NCBI RefSeq assembly: GCF_020042285.1 | Contig: NZ_CP083388.1 | Coordinates: 1,700,001 to 1,764,000, forward strand | Direction of reading: 5' to 3' | DNA: 64,000 nucleotides | From: Ferruginibacter albus | GTDB lineage: Bacteria > Bacteroidota > Bacteroidia > Chitinophagales > Chitinophagaceae | Shown: one piece after another, positions 8,787 through 17,616 of the stretch | Layout: every line of letters begins with the position of its first letter | How positions within the stretch are numbered: position 1 is the first letter of the stretch | Notes under the pieces: generated by a model | The model's input: only the letters and a program-made list of their open reading frames with translations | Database searches by the model: none | What the model was told of the DNA's origin: nothing | Position numbers and translations under genes: made by a program

Positions 8787-10799
8787 CTAACGTATTAAAA
8801 TAGAAGTTCCTTTGGAAAAATGTTTTTGCCCGGTATCTGTATCGGTGTATTGTAAAAACCAAACGTAAGTGCCGGCATTGGCAGGTTGCCCATTGAATTT
8901 TCCATCCCACTTTACAGTCCAGTCGTTGGTTTCAAAAACGAGTTGTCCATATCGGTTAAATACTTTAAAAGTAAGGTTGATTGTTTTATAGGCGTTCAGC
9001 GGATATAAATAATCGTTCAATCCATCACTATTAGGAGTAAAAGCCGATGGTACGGCTATGTAGCAATTGTTTGCCAATACAATAGAAGCAGTGGTAGAAT
9101 CTTTACAGCCAATGCTATCGATGATCAATAATTTAGCCCGAACGGTAGTAGTGATAGCAGGCGTAATATAGGATTGAGCATCGGGGTGTTGTAACGTGCT
9201 GGTATTGCCATTGCCAAAATTCCAGTTCCAGGAAATGATATTACCCAGGCTCTCGTCTTTAAATGTCGCCAATTCATTAGGGCATAAAATGGTATTCGTT
9301 TCAAAAGCAGCTTTCAATTCGTTATTTAAAATTATTAGCTGCGAAGATGTATCGCTGCAAACACCATTGCTTACTATTAGAGAAGTGGTTCTTGTTCCAA
9401 ACAAAGTATAAGGAATAACAGGAGATTGTAGATTGCTTTTGATTTTATCATCAAAATTCCATACCCAGCTATTTACCTGCCCGTTACCGTCATGCGAATA
9501 AAAAACGGAATCTATTTTACAGCCATACTTAATACGGTAAGAAAAGTCAGCATTCACAGTATCATTTGCTGTAAAGCTTATTGATGATCCAACCGGCATT
9601 TGCATCCCACATTCATTTGTCATTGTATTGCCGTCGCTGCCAATTTTTGCACGAATGGTATAAGTTCCGCCGATTTTTATGGGAGAAGATAAATTGACTT
9701 GTATATGATCTGTCAATCCATTAACACAATTAGCAGCTGCGCCCGCAATTGTAACGGGAGTGGGGCCGCTAATCACCAGGTCGGTTCCGCCCGGCTCAAC
9801 CGTACTGCAAAGCACAGGAGTAGAAAAAACAAGTTGTAAAGTAGAAGGCGCACAACCAACAGGTGCAATGCTGTCCAATTCTGCGGCATGCGGCGGTGTG
9901 ATTATTATGGGTACGCTTTCATTCACATCAATGCCGTTATTACAATTATCAACTATGGTATTGCTGTCGTTCCCATTTTTTACAACTAATAAATAATTAC
10001 CGGGTTGCAATGCTTTGTTCAATGTTATTTCTACCGAATCCATGTCAAAGGAGCTGCTGCACTGATAGCTGGATGCTGCAATAACTGAAAAGCCGGGAGT
10101 ATTAATAGCAAATTCGCTGCCGTCTGCAGAAAGACTGCTGCACTTCATTTTTTTATTAAGCTTGATCCTTATTTGTTTATTATCGCAGGAAGCAGATGCG
10201 CTTGCCATATGTGGCTTGGTTGTATCTGTAATAACAGCTGTTCCTCCGCCAAACGTTAACGAGTACCCGCTTTGAGTTATAGTGAAATGACTTACCAATA
10301 AAAGATAATTATGTCCTTGGATCAATACCGGCATCGATGAATACAAGGGAATGCCGGGGCCATCACACATCATTACCGCAGAAGCATTTTGCGAAGTTCC
10401 TGTCGGTCCAAAATCTCCCGACCAGTTACAGGCAATGATCAAAGAGCTATTGGTGTAAACTTCAGAAGGATCATGGCCTGTAATGTCATAGAGTTGCCAA
10501 TCATAATCTTCCTGTAAAACGTTGGGTAAAATAGTAAAACCTAAAGTTCCCGCCTGGAAACAGGTGAATTTATACCAATATGGATTGATATCTGTATAGG
10601 GTGCCATGGAGCCGGCACATTTTGTTACTACGGCAACACGTTTTCCCCCGCAAATGGGCACAGTCGTTTGTCCAAAGGTAGAAGTGCCGCAAACAGGAAA
10701 GGCTGTAGAAGGGTTTTGCCCTAATTCAGTACAGGTTTGTGCTATTGTAACAGAAGAAACAAACAGCAATAGCAATAAAAATAAAAAAGACCTTGGCAT
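8787..10799 (-). CDS. PKD-repeat secreted protein with gliding/T9SS C-terminal domain
   Basis: 670 residues from the start at 10799 (MPRSFLFLLLLLFVSSVTIAQ, a clean signal peptide). An in-frame ATG at 10841 and a TTG at 10850 would only add a long n-region. Residues of about 25-180 form a Cys-containing N-terminal domain. About 200-430 are two or three Ig-like domains with alternating Cys. About 430-590 are two PKD-type domains (WVWNFDD, WNWNFGNGNTS). The last 85 residues are the gliding-motility C-terminal domain (AFTPNSDGLNDYLYP, FKVFNRYGQLVFE, WDGKFNGQPANAGTYVW, SKGTSILIR). It is expected to be exported by T9SS as an adhesin-like surface protein. It is convergent with the response regulator. 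Confidence 0.88.
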   Translation of the reverse strand: MPRSFLFLLLLLFVSSVTIAQTCTELGQNPSTAFPVCGTSTFGQTTVPICGGKRVAVVTKCAGSMAPYTDINPYWYKFTCFQAGTLGFTILPNVLQEDYDWQLYDITGHDPSEVYTNSSLIIACNWSGDFGPTGTSQNASAVMMCDGPGIPLYSSMPVLIQGHNYLLLVSHFTITQSGYSLTFGGGTAVITDTTKPHMASASASCDNKQIRIKLNKKMKCSSLSADGSEFAINTPGFSVIAASSYQCSSSFDMDSVEITLNKALQPGNYLLVVKNGNDSNTIVDNCNNGIDVNESVPIIITPPHAAELDSIAPVGCAPSTLQLVFSTPVLCSTVEPGGTDLVISGPTPVTIAGAAANCVNGLTDHIQVNLSSPIKIGGTYTIRAKIGSDGNTMTNECGMQMPVGSSISFTANDTVNADFSYRIKYGCKIDSVFYSHDGNGQVNSWVWNFDDKIKSNLQSPVIPYTLFGTRTTSLIVSNGVCSDTSSQLIILNNELKAAFETNTILCPNELATFKDESLGNIISWNWNFGNGNTSTLQHPDAQSYITPAITTTVRAKLLIIDSIGCKDSTTASIVLANNCYIAVPSAFTPNSDGLNDYLYPLNAYKTINLTFKVFNRYGQLVFETNDWTVKWDGKFNGQPANAGTYVWFLQYTDTDTGQKHFSKGTSILIR

Positions 10800-10977
10800 G
10801 ATTCGTTGGCAAATAGCTTTATGACACCTTGTATTGTTCATTCGCTGCAAATACAGGAAGAAATTGCTGTAAGATATTAATAATTCGGCATAGCATATAA
10901 AGTTGTAACGAGCTCCTTGCCGGCTTGCTATTATGATGAGCGTGTTGTATTTTGTTGTTACAAAAGCCTGTAATAGA

Positions 10978-12171
10978 ATGAGCCAGATAACTGCAGTTAA
11001 AACACGTGTTCAATCAATAGATATATTACGTGGTATTATAATGGTAATTATGGCCTTAGATCATGTACGTGATTATTTTCATAAAACAGGAATGACGAAC
11101 GATCCATTAAATCTATCTACAACAACGCCTGCATTATTTTTTACAAGATGGATAACTCACTTCTGTGCACCAATATTTGTATTTCTTTCCGGCACATCTA
11201 TTTACCTGGTCAGCACCCGCAAGACAAAGAAAGAAGTAAGTAGTTTCTTAATTAAACGTGGACTATGGCTTGTATTGATTGAAGTAACCTTGATCACTTT
11301 AGGATGGACATTTAACCCTTTTTATAATGCATTTGTATTGCAGGTTATTTGGGTAATCGGAATTAGTATGGCAATAATGGGATTATTGATCTGGTTGCCG
11401 TATAATTTCTTATTGATACTAGGATTGGCATTTGTATTCGGACATGATTTAATCGACTATGCGGAAGCAGCACATGCAGGTGCTTATAGTTTTTGGTGGG
11501 ACCTGTTGCATCACGGAAGTTTTGCAGCAGCACATTCATTGGATAAAACTCATGTGATCGTAACAGCCTATGCACTCATTCCGTGGTTGGGTGCGATGAT
11601 ATTGGGTTATTGTTTTGGGAAATTGTATTCTCCGGGTGTAAATGGAAGCATACGGCAAAAGTTATTGTTTCGTTTAGGGTTTTGTGCTATTCTTTTATTT
11701 GTTATTGTAAGATGGATAAATATTTATGGAGATCCGCGTCCATGGACAACTCAGCAAAGCTTCTTTTATACTTTTCTCGATTTTATTAAAGTAAATAAAT
11801 ATCCGCCATCCTTAATGTATTTATGTATGACGATCGGTACGGGCATGCTTATGTTAGCGCTATTGGAAAATGTAAAAAATAAAACAACCGGTTTCTTTAA
11901 TGTTTTTGGAAGGGTTCCTTTCTTTTACTACATACTTCATTTATACCTGATACATCTTATTTGCGTTATCCTGTTTTTTACTTCGGGATATACAACGCAG
12001 CAGATTTCAGCGCCGGGGCAATTTTTTAATTTCCGTCCCAATAATTTCGGCTACTCTTTACCGGTAGTTTATCTGATTTGGCTAATTGTTATATTCCTAT
12101 TGTATTTCCCCTGTAGAAAATACAACCAATATAAGAGTACGCATAAACATTGGTGGCTGAGCTATTTGTAA
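10978..12171 (+). CDS. DUF1624/heparan-alpha-glucosaminide acetyltransferase-like membrane protein
   Basis: 397 residues from the ATG at 10978. The frame is open upstream, but MSQITAVKTRVQSIDILRGI fits the family's usual beginning. There are about ten TM helices. The first segment, RVQSIDILRGIIMVIMALDHVRDYFH, is the hallmark of DUF1624/DUF5009 proteins, which are related to eukaryotic lysosomal HGSNAT and to the acyltransferase-3 fold; a conserved His lies in ALDHVRD. Likely role: transfer of an acyl group from cytoplasmic acyl-CoA to an envelope glycan. The substrate is unknown, and no glycan gene adjoins it. Confidence 0.8.
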   Translation: MSQITAVKTRVQSIDILRGIIMVIMALDHVRDYFHKTGMTNDPLNLSTTTPALFFTRWITHFCAPIFVFLSGTSIYLVSTRKTKKEVSSFLIKRGLWLVLIEVTLITLGWTFNPFYNAFVLQVIWVIGISMAIMGLLIWLPYNFLLILGLAFVFGHDLIDYAEAAHAGAYSFWWDLLHHGSFAAAHSLDKTHVIVTAYALIPWLGAMILGYCFGKLYSPGVNGSIRQKLLFRLGFCAILLFVIVRWINIYGDPRPWTTQQSFFYTFLDFIKVNKYPPSLMYLCMTIGTGMLMLALLENVKNKTTGFFNVFGRVPFFYYILHLYLIHLICVILFFTSGYTTQQISAPGQFFNFRPNNFGYSLPVVYLIWLIVIFLLYFPCRKYNQYKSTHKHWWLSYL

Positions 12172-12180
12172 AGAGAATTA

Positions 12181-12750
12181 TTAGTTGAGATATTTTTTAA
12201 TTTCAGATAATTTAAAAGATACTATCGTACCATCTACACTCATGCAAGCACTGCTAAGCCCAAATGTCACATTAAACCAGATTTGATCTCCATAAAATGA
12301 AATTCCCAGCTCATTCATTTTATAAAAAGGAATAGAATCAATTCCGATAAAGCAGTCTTTGGTTTGAGAGTCAGTAGAATATTGTTTATAATCAGCTTGG
12401 ATTTGCTTATTAATTAATGTTAATAATTCTTCTTGATTGGCATTAAATATCTCAGAGTTAGTTGCAGGAACGAATTTTTTATTTTCCTTCTTATAAACTT
12501 CATATTCGTAGCTATATCGTCCTTTATAATCAGGCTCTCCAATAGATACAAGCTTAAAGTTTTTCAAAAAACATGTTTTAGTAATAATAGGATCAAGCCC
12601 ATGTCCTTGTCGTTTTAATTTCTCAGAACAGGTAACTTTTACATTGCCCGAATCTTTAGAAGTAGAATCTATTGATACATACAAATTACTTGCTTTAGAA
12701 AAATGAAAGCAAAACAGAAGAGCTACAATTAATGAGAGTTGTTTAGCCAT
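12181..12750 (-). CDS. Hypothetical secreted protein
   Basis: 189 residues, with signal peptide MAKQLSLIVALLFCFHFSKA. The mature part is a mixed alpha/beta sequence containing four Cys (VTCSEKL, KTCFLK, KDCFIG, SSACMS) that could form disulfides. No family was recognised. It starts 10 bases after the mutS stop on the same strand, so it is probably co-transcribed with mutS. It is convergent with the acyltransferase-like gene at 12171. Confidence 0.7.
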   Translation of the reverse strand: MAKQLSLIVALLFCFHFSKASNLYVSIDSTSKDSGNVKVTCSEKLKRQGHGLDPIITKTCFLKNFKLVSIGEPDYKGRYSYEYEVYKKENKKFVPATNSEIFNANQEELLTLINKQIQADYKQYSTDSQTKDCFIGIDSIPFYKMNELGISFYGDQIWFNVTFGLSSACMSVDGTIVSFKLSEIKKYLN

Positions 12751-12760
12751 TTTAGAAAAT

Positions 12761-15352
12761 TTACTTCACCATTCCTTTTATTTCCTGCAGTTTCAATAAT
12801 GCTTCAACAGGCGTTAAGCGATTAATGTCTACAGTAGATAATAATTTTCTTATTTCATCAAATGTAGAAGAATGTTCATCAAAAATGCTTAGCTGCATTT
12901 TAGGAACGTTCAATTGTTTTACAGCCTCACCAATAGAAGTATCCACATGCTTTTCTTCGAGTTGATGTAATACTTCATTTGCACGTTCTATTAAGCCTGG
13001 AGGCATGCCCGCCATGCGTGCCACATGAATACCAAAACTGTGTGTACTGCCGCCCGGCGCCAGTTTACGAAGAAATATGATTTTATTACCTACTTCTTTG
13101 TTGGTAACGTGATAGTTTTTTACACGAGGTAATTTCTCCTCCAGCTCATTCAGCTCATGATAGTGCGTAGCAAATAAAGTCTTTGGTGCATTGCCCGATT
13201 TATGCAGGTATTCTACAATGCTCCACGCAATGGAAATACCGTCATAAGTAGATGTGCCTCTTCCTATTTCATCAAGTAATATCAAGCTACGTGATGAAAT
13301 ATTATTAATGATGCTGGCTGTTTCATTCATCTCCACCATGAACGTACTTTCACCACCGCTCAAATTATCCGAAGCGCCCACACGGGTAAATATTTTATCC
13401 GTTAACGGGATCTTTGCATCACTTGCAGGAACAAAGCTTCCGATATGCGCCATTAATGTAATCAAAGCCGTCTGACGAAGAATAGCGCTCTTACCACTCA
13501 TATTCGGTCCCGTTAGTATGATTATTTGTTGCGATGATGAATCCAACGAAATATCATTCGAAATATATTGTTCACCAACGGGCAGATTTCTTTCAATTAC
13601 CGGGTGGCGACTGTCTTTCAATTCCAGTGCCATTCCATCATGTAACAATGGCTTTTTATAATTAAAATGCAAGGCATTGTTGGCAAAACAACTAAGACAA
13701 TCGAGTGTTGCCATTACCTTTCCGTTTATTTGAATAGGAGCGATGTAATCCTGTAATTCATTCAACAACTGATCGTATAACTGTAATTCTATTTGCAGGA
13801 TTTTATCCTCAGCACCAACAATTTTTTCTTCGTATTCTTTTAATTCAGGAGTAATATAACGTTCTGCATTTGCCAGTGTTTGTTTACGGATCCATGTTTC
13901 AGGCACTTTGCTTTTATGCAGATTGGTTACTTCCAAATAATAACCAAACACATTATTAAACGCCACTTTCAAAGAAGATATGCCTGTTATCGTTGCTTCC
14001 TTTTGTTGCAGTTCAATTAAATATTCTTTTCCACTACCGGCTATTTTTCGCAACTGGTCTAATTCTTCATTAATGCCATTAGCTATCATTCCACCTTTTG
14101 CTGCAACAGCAGGAGGATTTTCACCGATCTCTTTTACGATCTTATCTAAAATATATTTACAAGGATTCAGTGAATCGCCTAAGCGTTTTAGATATTCATT
14201 CGTTGAATTTTCACAAAGTAATTTTATCGCTTCTGTTTGTTGCAAGCCTTTTGCAAGCTGTACTACTTCCCGGGGATTTATTTTCTTAGTAGGAATTTTA
14301 CTCACCAATCGCTCCACATCACCTGCTTGCTTTATATGATGCGTTATTTTATTTCGTATATCTACTTCTTTAATAAAAAATTCTACGGTACTTAATCGCT
14401 CATTAATTTTTGCAATATCATTCAGCGGTAATACCATCCAGCGGCGAAGCATACGTGCACCCATTGGCGATGAAGTGTTATCTAACACTTTCAATAAGGT
14501 ATTGCCACCATCATTGCCAAACAATTCCAGGTTGCGAATGGTAAAACGATCCATCCATAAATGCTCCTCACGATTAATTCTCTGTATAGAAGTAATGTGT
14601 TGTAAGTTCGGATGTTCTGTATCTTTTAAGTAATGCAGCACAGCGCCGGCAGCAATAACACCTTCATGCAGGTCCTCTACACCAAAGCCTTTCAGGCTAT
14701 GCGTATTAAAATGCTTTAATAAACTTTCAACAGCGTATGTTTCAGAAAATATCCATTCATCCAACGTGTAAGTAAAAAACTTACTGCCGAAATATTCTTT
14801 AAAATGCTTTTGTTGATTGCGTTGATAAATTACTTCAGCAGGTTTTAAGCTTTGTAATAATTTGTCGGCATATTCTCTATCGCCTTCGGCAATAAAAAAT
14901 TCACCGGTGCTTATATCTAAAAAAGCGATCCCGATCTTTGTTTCACTAAAATGTAATCCTGCTAAAAAATTATTGGTGTTATGTTCTAATAATTTATCGT
15001 TGGTGGCAACGCCCGGAGTTACCAATTCTGTTACACCACGTTTTACAATTCCTTTCGCTTGTTTAGGATCTTCCAATTGATCGCAGATGGCAACTCGATA
15101 GCCTGCTTTTACCAACTTATGTAAATACGTGTCCAGTGCATGATGCGGAAAGCCCGCCAATTCTGACGATGCAGCGTTTCCATTATTGCGTTTGGTTAAT
15201 GTAATGCCCAAAACTGCCGATGCGTTGATGGCATCCTGTCCGAATGTTTCATAAAAATCACCTACTCTAAACAACAAGATGGCATCAGGGTATCTTGCCT
15301 TGATAGCGTTGTGTTGTTGCATTAAAGGTGTTTCTGTTGCCGCCTTCGCCAT
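12761..15352 (-). CDS. mutS: DNA mismatch repair protein MutS
   Basis: 863 residues, normal length for MutS1. It recognises mismatches and small loops and starts mismatch repair with MutL. The mismatch-binding Phe33-x-Glu35 sits in GDFYETFG. The connector, lever and clamp domains follow. The ATPase has Walker A GPNMSGKSA (about residues 613-621), STFMVEMNETA, Walker B SLILLDEIGRGTSTYDG and the FATHYHEL switch. The C-terminal helix-turn-helix dimerisation region (MPPGLIERANEVLHQLEE) is present and the very end is short, as usual in Bacteroidota. All key residues are intact. Confidence 0.98.
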   Translation of the reverse strand: MAKAATETPLMQQHNAIKARYPDAILLFRVGDFYETFGQDAINASAVLGITLTKRNNGNAASSELAGFPHHALDTYLHKLVKAGYRVAICDQLEDPKQAKGIVKRGVTELVTPGVATNDKLLEHNTNNFLAGLHFSETKIGIAFLDISTGEFFIAEGDREYADKLLQSLKPAEVIYQRNQQKHFKEYFGSKFFTYTLDEWIFSETYAVESLLKHFNTHSLKGFGVEDLHEGVIAAGAVLHYLKDTEHPNLQHITSIQRINREEHLWMDRFTIRNLELFGNDGGNTLLKVLDNTSSPMGARMLRRWMVLPLNDIAKINERLSTVEFFIKEVDIRNKITHHIKQAGDVERLVSKIPTKKINPREVVQLAKGLQQTEAIKLLCENSTNEYLKRLGDSLNPCKYILDKIVKEIGENPPAVAAKGGMIANGINEELDQLRKIAGSGKEYLIELQQKEATITGISSLKVAFNNVFGYYLEVTNLHKSKVPETWIRKQTLANAERYITPELKEYEEKIVGAEDKILQIELQLYDQLLNELQDYIAPIQINGKVMATLDCLSCFANNALHFNYKKPLLHDGMALELKDSRHPVIERNLPVGEQYISNDISLDSSSQQIIILTGPNMSGKSAILRQTALITLMAHIGSFVPASDAKIPLTDKIFTRVGASDNLSGGESTFMVEMNETASIINNISSRSLILLDEIGRGTSTYDGISIAWSIVEYLHKSGNAPKTLFATHYHELNELEEKLPRVKNYHVTNKEVGNKIIFLRKLAPGGSTHSFGIHVARMAGMPPGLIERANEVLHQLEEKHVDTSIGEAVKQLNVPKMQLSIFDEHSSTFDEIRKLLSTVDINRLTPVEALLKLQEIKGMVK

Positions 15353-15486
15353 GAAATTTTATAAAAATTATTTTATGTACTTAACTAAGTACTACTATTA
15401 ACATCGTTGTGTCACTCACTTGTACGACTATCACTATTCATCTTTTATCTAAGAAAATTTCGAATAAATCATTCGATTTTTTTTGC

Positions 15487-15562
15487 TGTCAGTCTGAGCT
15501 TGTCGAAGACGGACTTGTTTTTTATTATCTAAACGCCTGCTTTCGACAAGCTCAGGCTGACA
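15487..15562. repeat. Interspersed hairpin repeat (REP-like), full copy
   Basis: Two 21-nt arms, 15487-15507 and 15542-15562, are inverted copies of each other with one mismatch and a 34-nt loop. The core is CAGTCTGAGCTTGTCGAA. Bases 15487-15512 recur without a mismatch at 57240-57265. It resembles the short palindromic units scattered between genes in many Bacteroidota genomes; that wider distribution is from general knowledge. Confidence 0.8.
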
Positions 15563-15642
15563 CCCTTTCAATTAAAGGTTCCAAATATCAATCATAAAAA
15601 CTCAAATATCAAATTCCAAAATCCACAATTATAGATTTCAAT

Positions 15643-15650
15643 TACTTTTG
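15643..15650 (+). promoter_or_regulatory. -7 promoter element (TACTTTTG) just before the methyltransferase ATG
   Basis: Exact TAnnTTTG match ending 4 bases before the ATG at 15655. Transcription would start at or next to the start codon, implying a leaderless mRNA. No TTTG -33 element was found. Confidence 0.55.
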
Positions 15651-15654
15651 CAGC

Positions 15655-16191
15655 ATGAGAAAGTTGAGCATGGACGAGCTAAACCGTAAATCAGTGGACG
15701 AATTTAAGCAATCAGACAAGCTGTCCATCATTGCCGTGCTCGAAAACATCCGCAGCGCTTATAATATTGGCAGTGTATTTCGTACAGCCGATGCATTCTT
15801 ATTAGAAGCCATTTATATAACAGGCTATTCGGCAATTCCGCCACACAAGGAGATCAAAAAAACAGCCTTAGGCGCCGAAGAAACCGTAAGCTGGAAGCAT
15901 TTTGAGAACGCGGGGTCGGCAATTACCGAATTAAGAGAGCAAGGTTATAAAGTGTATGCAGTGGAGCAGGTGCAGGACAGCATTTCCTTAGAAAAATTTG
16001 CAAGCAACTCCACCGATAAAATCGCCGTTATATTCGGCAATGAAGTAAGTGGGGTAGAGCAAACAACCATTGCAGAATGTGATGGCTGCATAGAAATTCC
16101 TCAATTGGGCATGAAACATTCTTTAAACATTGCCACAGCCGCAGGTGTTGTGTTGTGGGAGCTTGTCAGAGCCAGGATTTTGAATAATTAA
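15655..16191 (+). CDS. SpoU/TrmH-family RNA 2'-O-methyltransferase
   Basis: 178 residues, the size of a minimal SpoU domain without the N-terminal substrate-binding extension. The three SPOUT knot motifs are clear: NIRSAYNIGSVFRTADAF (motif 1, Asn and Arg), VIFGNEVSGVEQ (motif 2) and IPQLGMKHSLNIATAAGVVLWE (motif 3). It uses S-adenosylmethionine to methylate a ribose in tRNA or rRNA; the target nucleotide cannot be decided. It begins a plus-strand run of genes leading to def. Confidence 0.92.
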   Translation: MRKLSMDELNRKSVDEFKQSDKLSIIAVLENIRSAYNIGSVFRTADAFLLEAIYITGYSAIPPHKEIKKTALGAEETVSWKHFENAGSAITELREQGYKVYAVEQVQDSISLEKFASNSTDKIAVIFGNEVSGVEQTTIAECDGCIEIPQLGMKHSLNIATAAGVVLWELVRARILNN

Positions 16192-16207
16192 AATGATTTG
16201 ATTTAAT

Positions 16208-17143
16208 ATGTCAACAATAAAGAATTATTTATCGCTAATAAAATTTTCGCATACCATTTTTGCAATGCCTTTTGCATTGATTGGATTTTTTTTGGGATTA
16301 TTTCATAAAGTTTTTGGAGGTGAAGCTTTTTTAGTAACGGGAGATTGTATTCCTTTTATGGTTAATACATATACGCTTTTTACCTGGACAGAAACAATAA
16401 TTAAGTTTGTTTTAGTTATTCTTTGTATGGTTTTTGCCCGCAGTGCAGCCATGGCTTTCAATCGCTATTTAGATAGAAAATTTGATGCACAAAACCCACG
16501 TACAGCCATACGAGAAATTCCTAAAGGAATCATTACTCCAAAAAATGCATTGATATTTACTATTGCTAATTGTTTATTATTTGTAGTCACTTGCTTCTTT
16601 ATTAATACAGCTTGCTTGATATTAGCGCCAATAGCATTGTTTGTTATTTTATTTTACAGTTATACCAAACGCTTCACTGCTTTATGCCATTTGGTATTAG
16701 GAGTAGGATTAAGCTTGGCGCCCATTGGTGCCTACTTAGCGGTAACAGGCAAGTTTGCATTATTGCCTGTTCTATTTTCATTCACTGTTTTGTTTTGGGT
16801 AAGCGGCTTCGATATTATTTATGCCTTACAGGACGAAGACTTTGATAAATCACAACATTTGCATTCCATACCCGCTGCACTAGGAAAAACAAAAGCATTA
16901 AGAGTTTCCGAACTATTACATCTTTTATCGGCAGCTTGTGTAATCACTATTGGAATTGACGGGCATTTTGGTTTATGGTACTGGATAGGAGTGGCAGTGT
17001 TTATCGGAATGCTCATCTATCAGCATTCAATAGTAAAGCCAAACGATCTACGTAGGGTTAACATTGCATTTATGACAGCAAACGGAATTGCATCTGTAGT
17101 GTTTGCTGTATTTGTACTCTTGGATATCTTTATACATCATTAA
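16208..17143 (+). CDS. UbiA-family prenyltransferase (4-hydroxybenzoate/MqnP-like)
   Basis: 311 residues, about eight TM helices. Both Asp-rich prenyl-diphosphate sites are present: NRYLDRKFDAQNPRT (about residues 94-108) and YALQDEDFDKSQHLHSIPAALG (about 205-226). The extended second motif is typical of the UbiA-like branch that includes MqnP of the futalosine menaquinone pathway. It should prenylate an aromatic quinone precursor in the inner membrane. It begins 17 bases after the methyltransferase stop. No other quinone gene is nearby, so the exact substrate is an inference. Confidence 0.88.
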   Translation: MSTIKNYLSLIKFSHTIFAMPFALIGFFLGLFHKVFGGEAFLVTGDCIPFMVNTYTLFTWTETIIKFVLVILCMVFARSAAMAFNRYLDRKFDAQNPRTAIREIPKGIITPKNALIFTIANCLLFVVTCFFINTACLILAPIALFVILFYSYTKRFTALCHLVLGVGLSLAPIGAYLAVTGKFALLPVLFSFTVLFWVSGFDIIYALQDEDFDKSQHLHSIPAALGKTKALRVSELLHLLSAACVITIGIDGHFGLWYWIGVAVFIGMLIYQHSIVKPNDLRRVNIAFMTANGIASVVFAVFVLLDIFIHH

Positions 17144-17174
17144 ACTTTAATAAGCCCTTTTAGGCGTTTTGGGT

Positions 17175-17588
17175 ATGGCAAGAATCCTTTCAATAGATTA
17201 TGGCGGAAAGCGTACAGGTATTGCTGTTACAGATCCCTTACAGATCATTGCTACGGGCTTAACTACTATTGATTCAAAAGAATTGATTCCTTTCTTAAAA
17301 AAATACTTTCAGCAGGAACCTGTAGAATTAATTATAATCGGACTGCCCGTGAATTGGGATGATTCCGATACGAACGCAACACCATTGGTCAAGGAAGCCA
17401 TTAAAAAGCTGCAAAAAGAATTTCCCTCTATTCCACTTAAAACGGTTGACGAACGCTTTACCTCTAAAATGGCGAAAGATGCCATGCTGGAAATGGGTAT
17501 GAAGAAAAAAGACCGCCGGGTAAAAGGCAATGTGGATGTGATAGCGGCAACCATCATCTTACAGGAATATCTCCAGTCAATTGGTTAA
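17175..17588 (+). CDS. ruvX: Putative pre-16S rRNA nuclease / RuvX (YqgF)
   Basis: 137 residues from ATG 17175. A TTG at 17169 is possible but adds only two residues, and the usual family beginning is MxRILxIDYG. It has the RNase H fold with ILSIDYGGKRTGIAVTD (first catalytic Asp), IIIGLPVNWD, VDERFTSKMA (Glu) and a final Asp in NVDVIAATIILQEYL. The E. coli homologue matures the 5' end of 16S rRNA; the Holliday-junction role is older annotation. It ends 28 bases before the def start. Confidence 0.93.
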   Translation: MARILSIDYGGKRTGIAVTDPLQIIATGLTTIDSKELIPFLKKYFQQEPVELIIIGLPVNWDDSDTNATPLVKEAIKKLQKEFPSIPLKTVDERFTSKMAKDAMLEMGMKKKDRRVKGNVDVIAATIILQEYLQSIG

Positions 17589-17611
17589 TTTATGTATTGA
17601 ACATAACTTTG
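17581..17611 (+). promoter_or_regulatory. Promoter for def (TTG-N20-TAACTTTG)
   Basis: The -7 element TAACTTTG (17604-17611) matches TAnnTTTG exactly, and a TTG at 17581-17583 lies 20 bases upstream, the expected -33 spacing. The def ATG is at 17617, so the mRNA would be nearly leaderless. The promoter overlaps the last codons of ruvX. Confidence 0.6.
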
Positions 17612-17616
17612 CGCCC

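Larger units (their letters stand above)
15353..15654 (+). other. Intergenic region between mutS and the SpoU methyltransferase
   Basis: 302 bases without a gene. It holds the hairpin repeat at 15487-15562 and the promoter element at 15643-15650. The only open frame (15409-15597) is made from the repeat and is not considered a gene. Confidence 0.7.

Noticed and set aside
15409..15597. 62-residue open frame after mutS
   Set aside because: Most of it is the translated hairpin repeat, it has no family or start context, and the region is better explained as repeat plus promoter.
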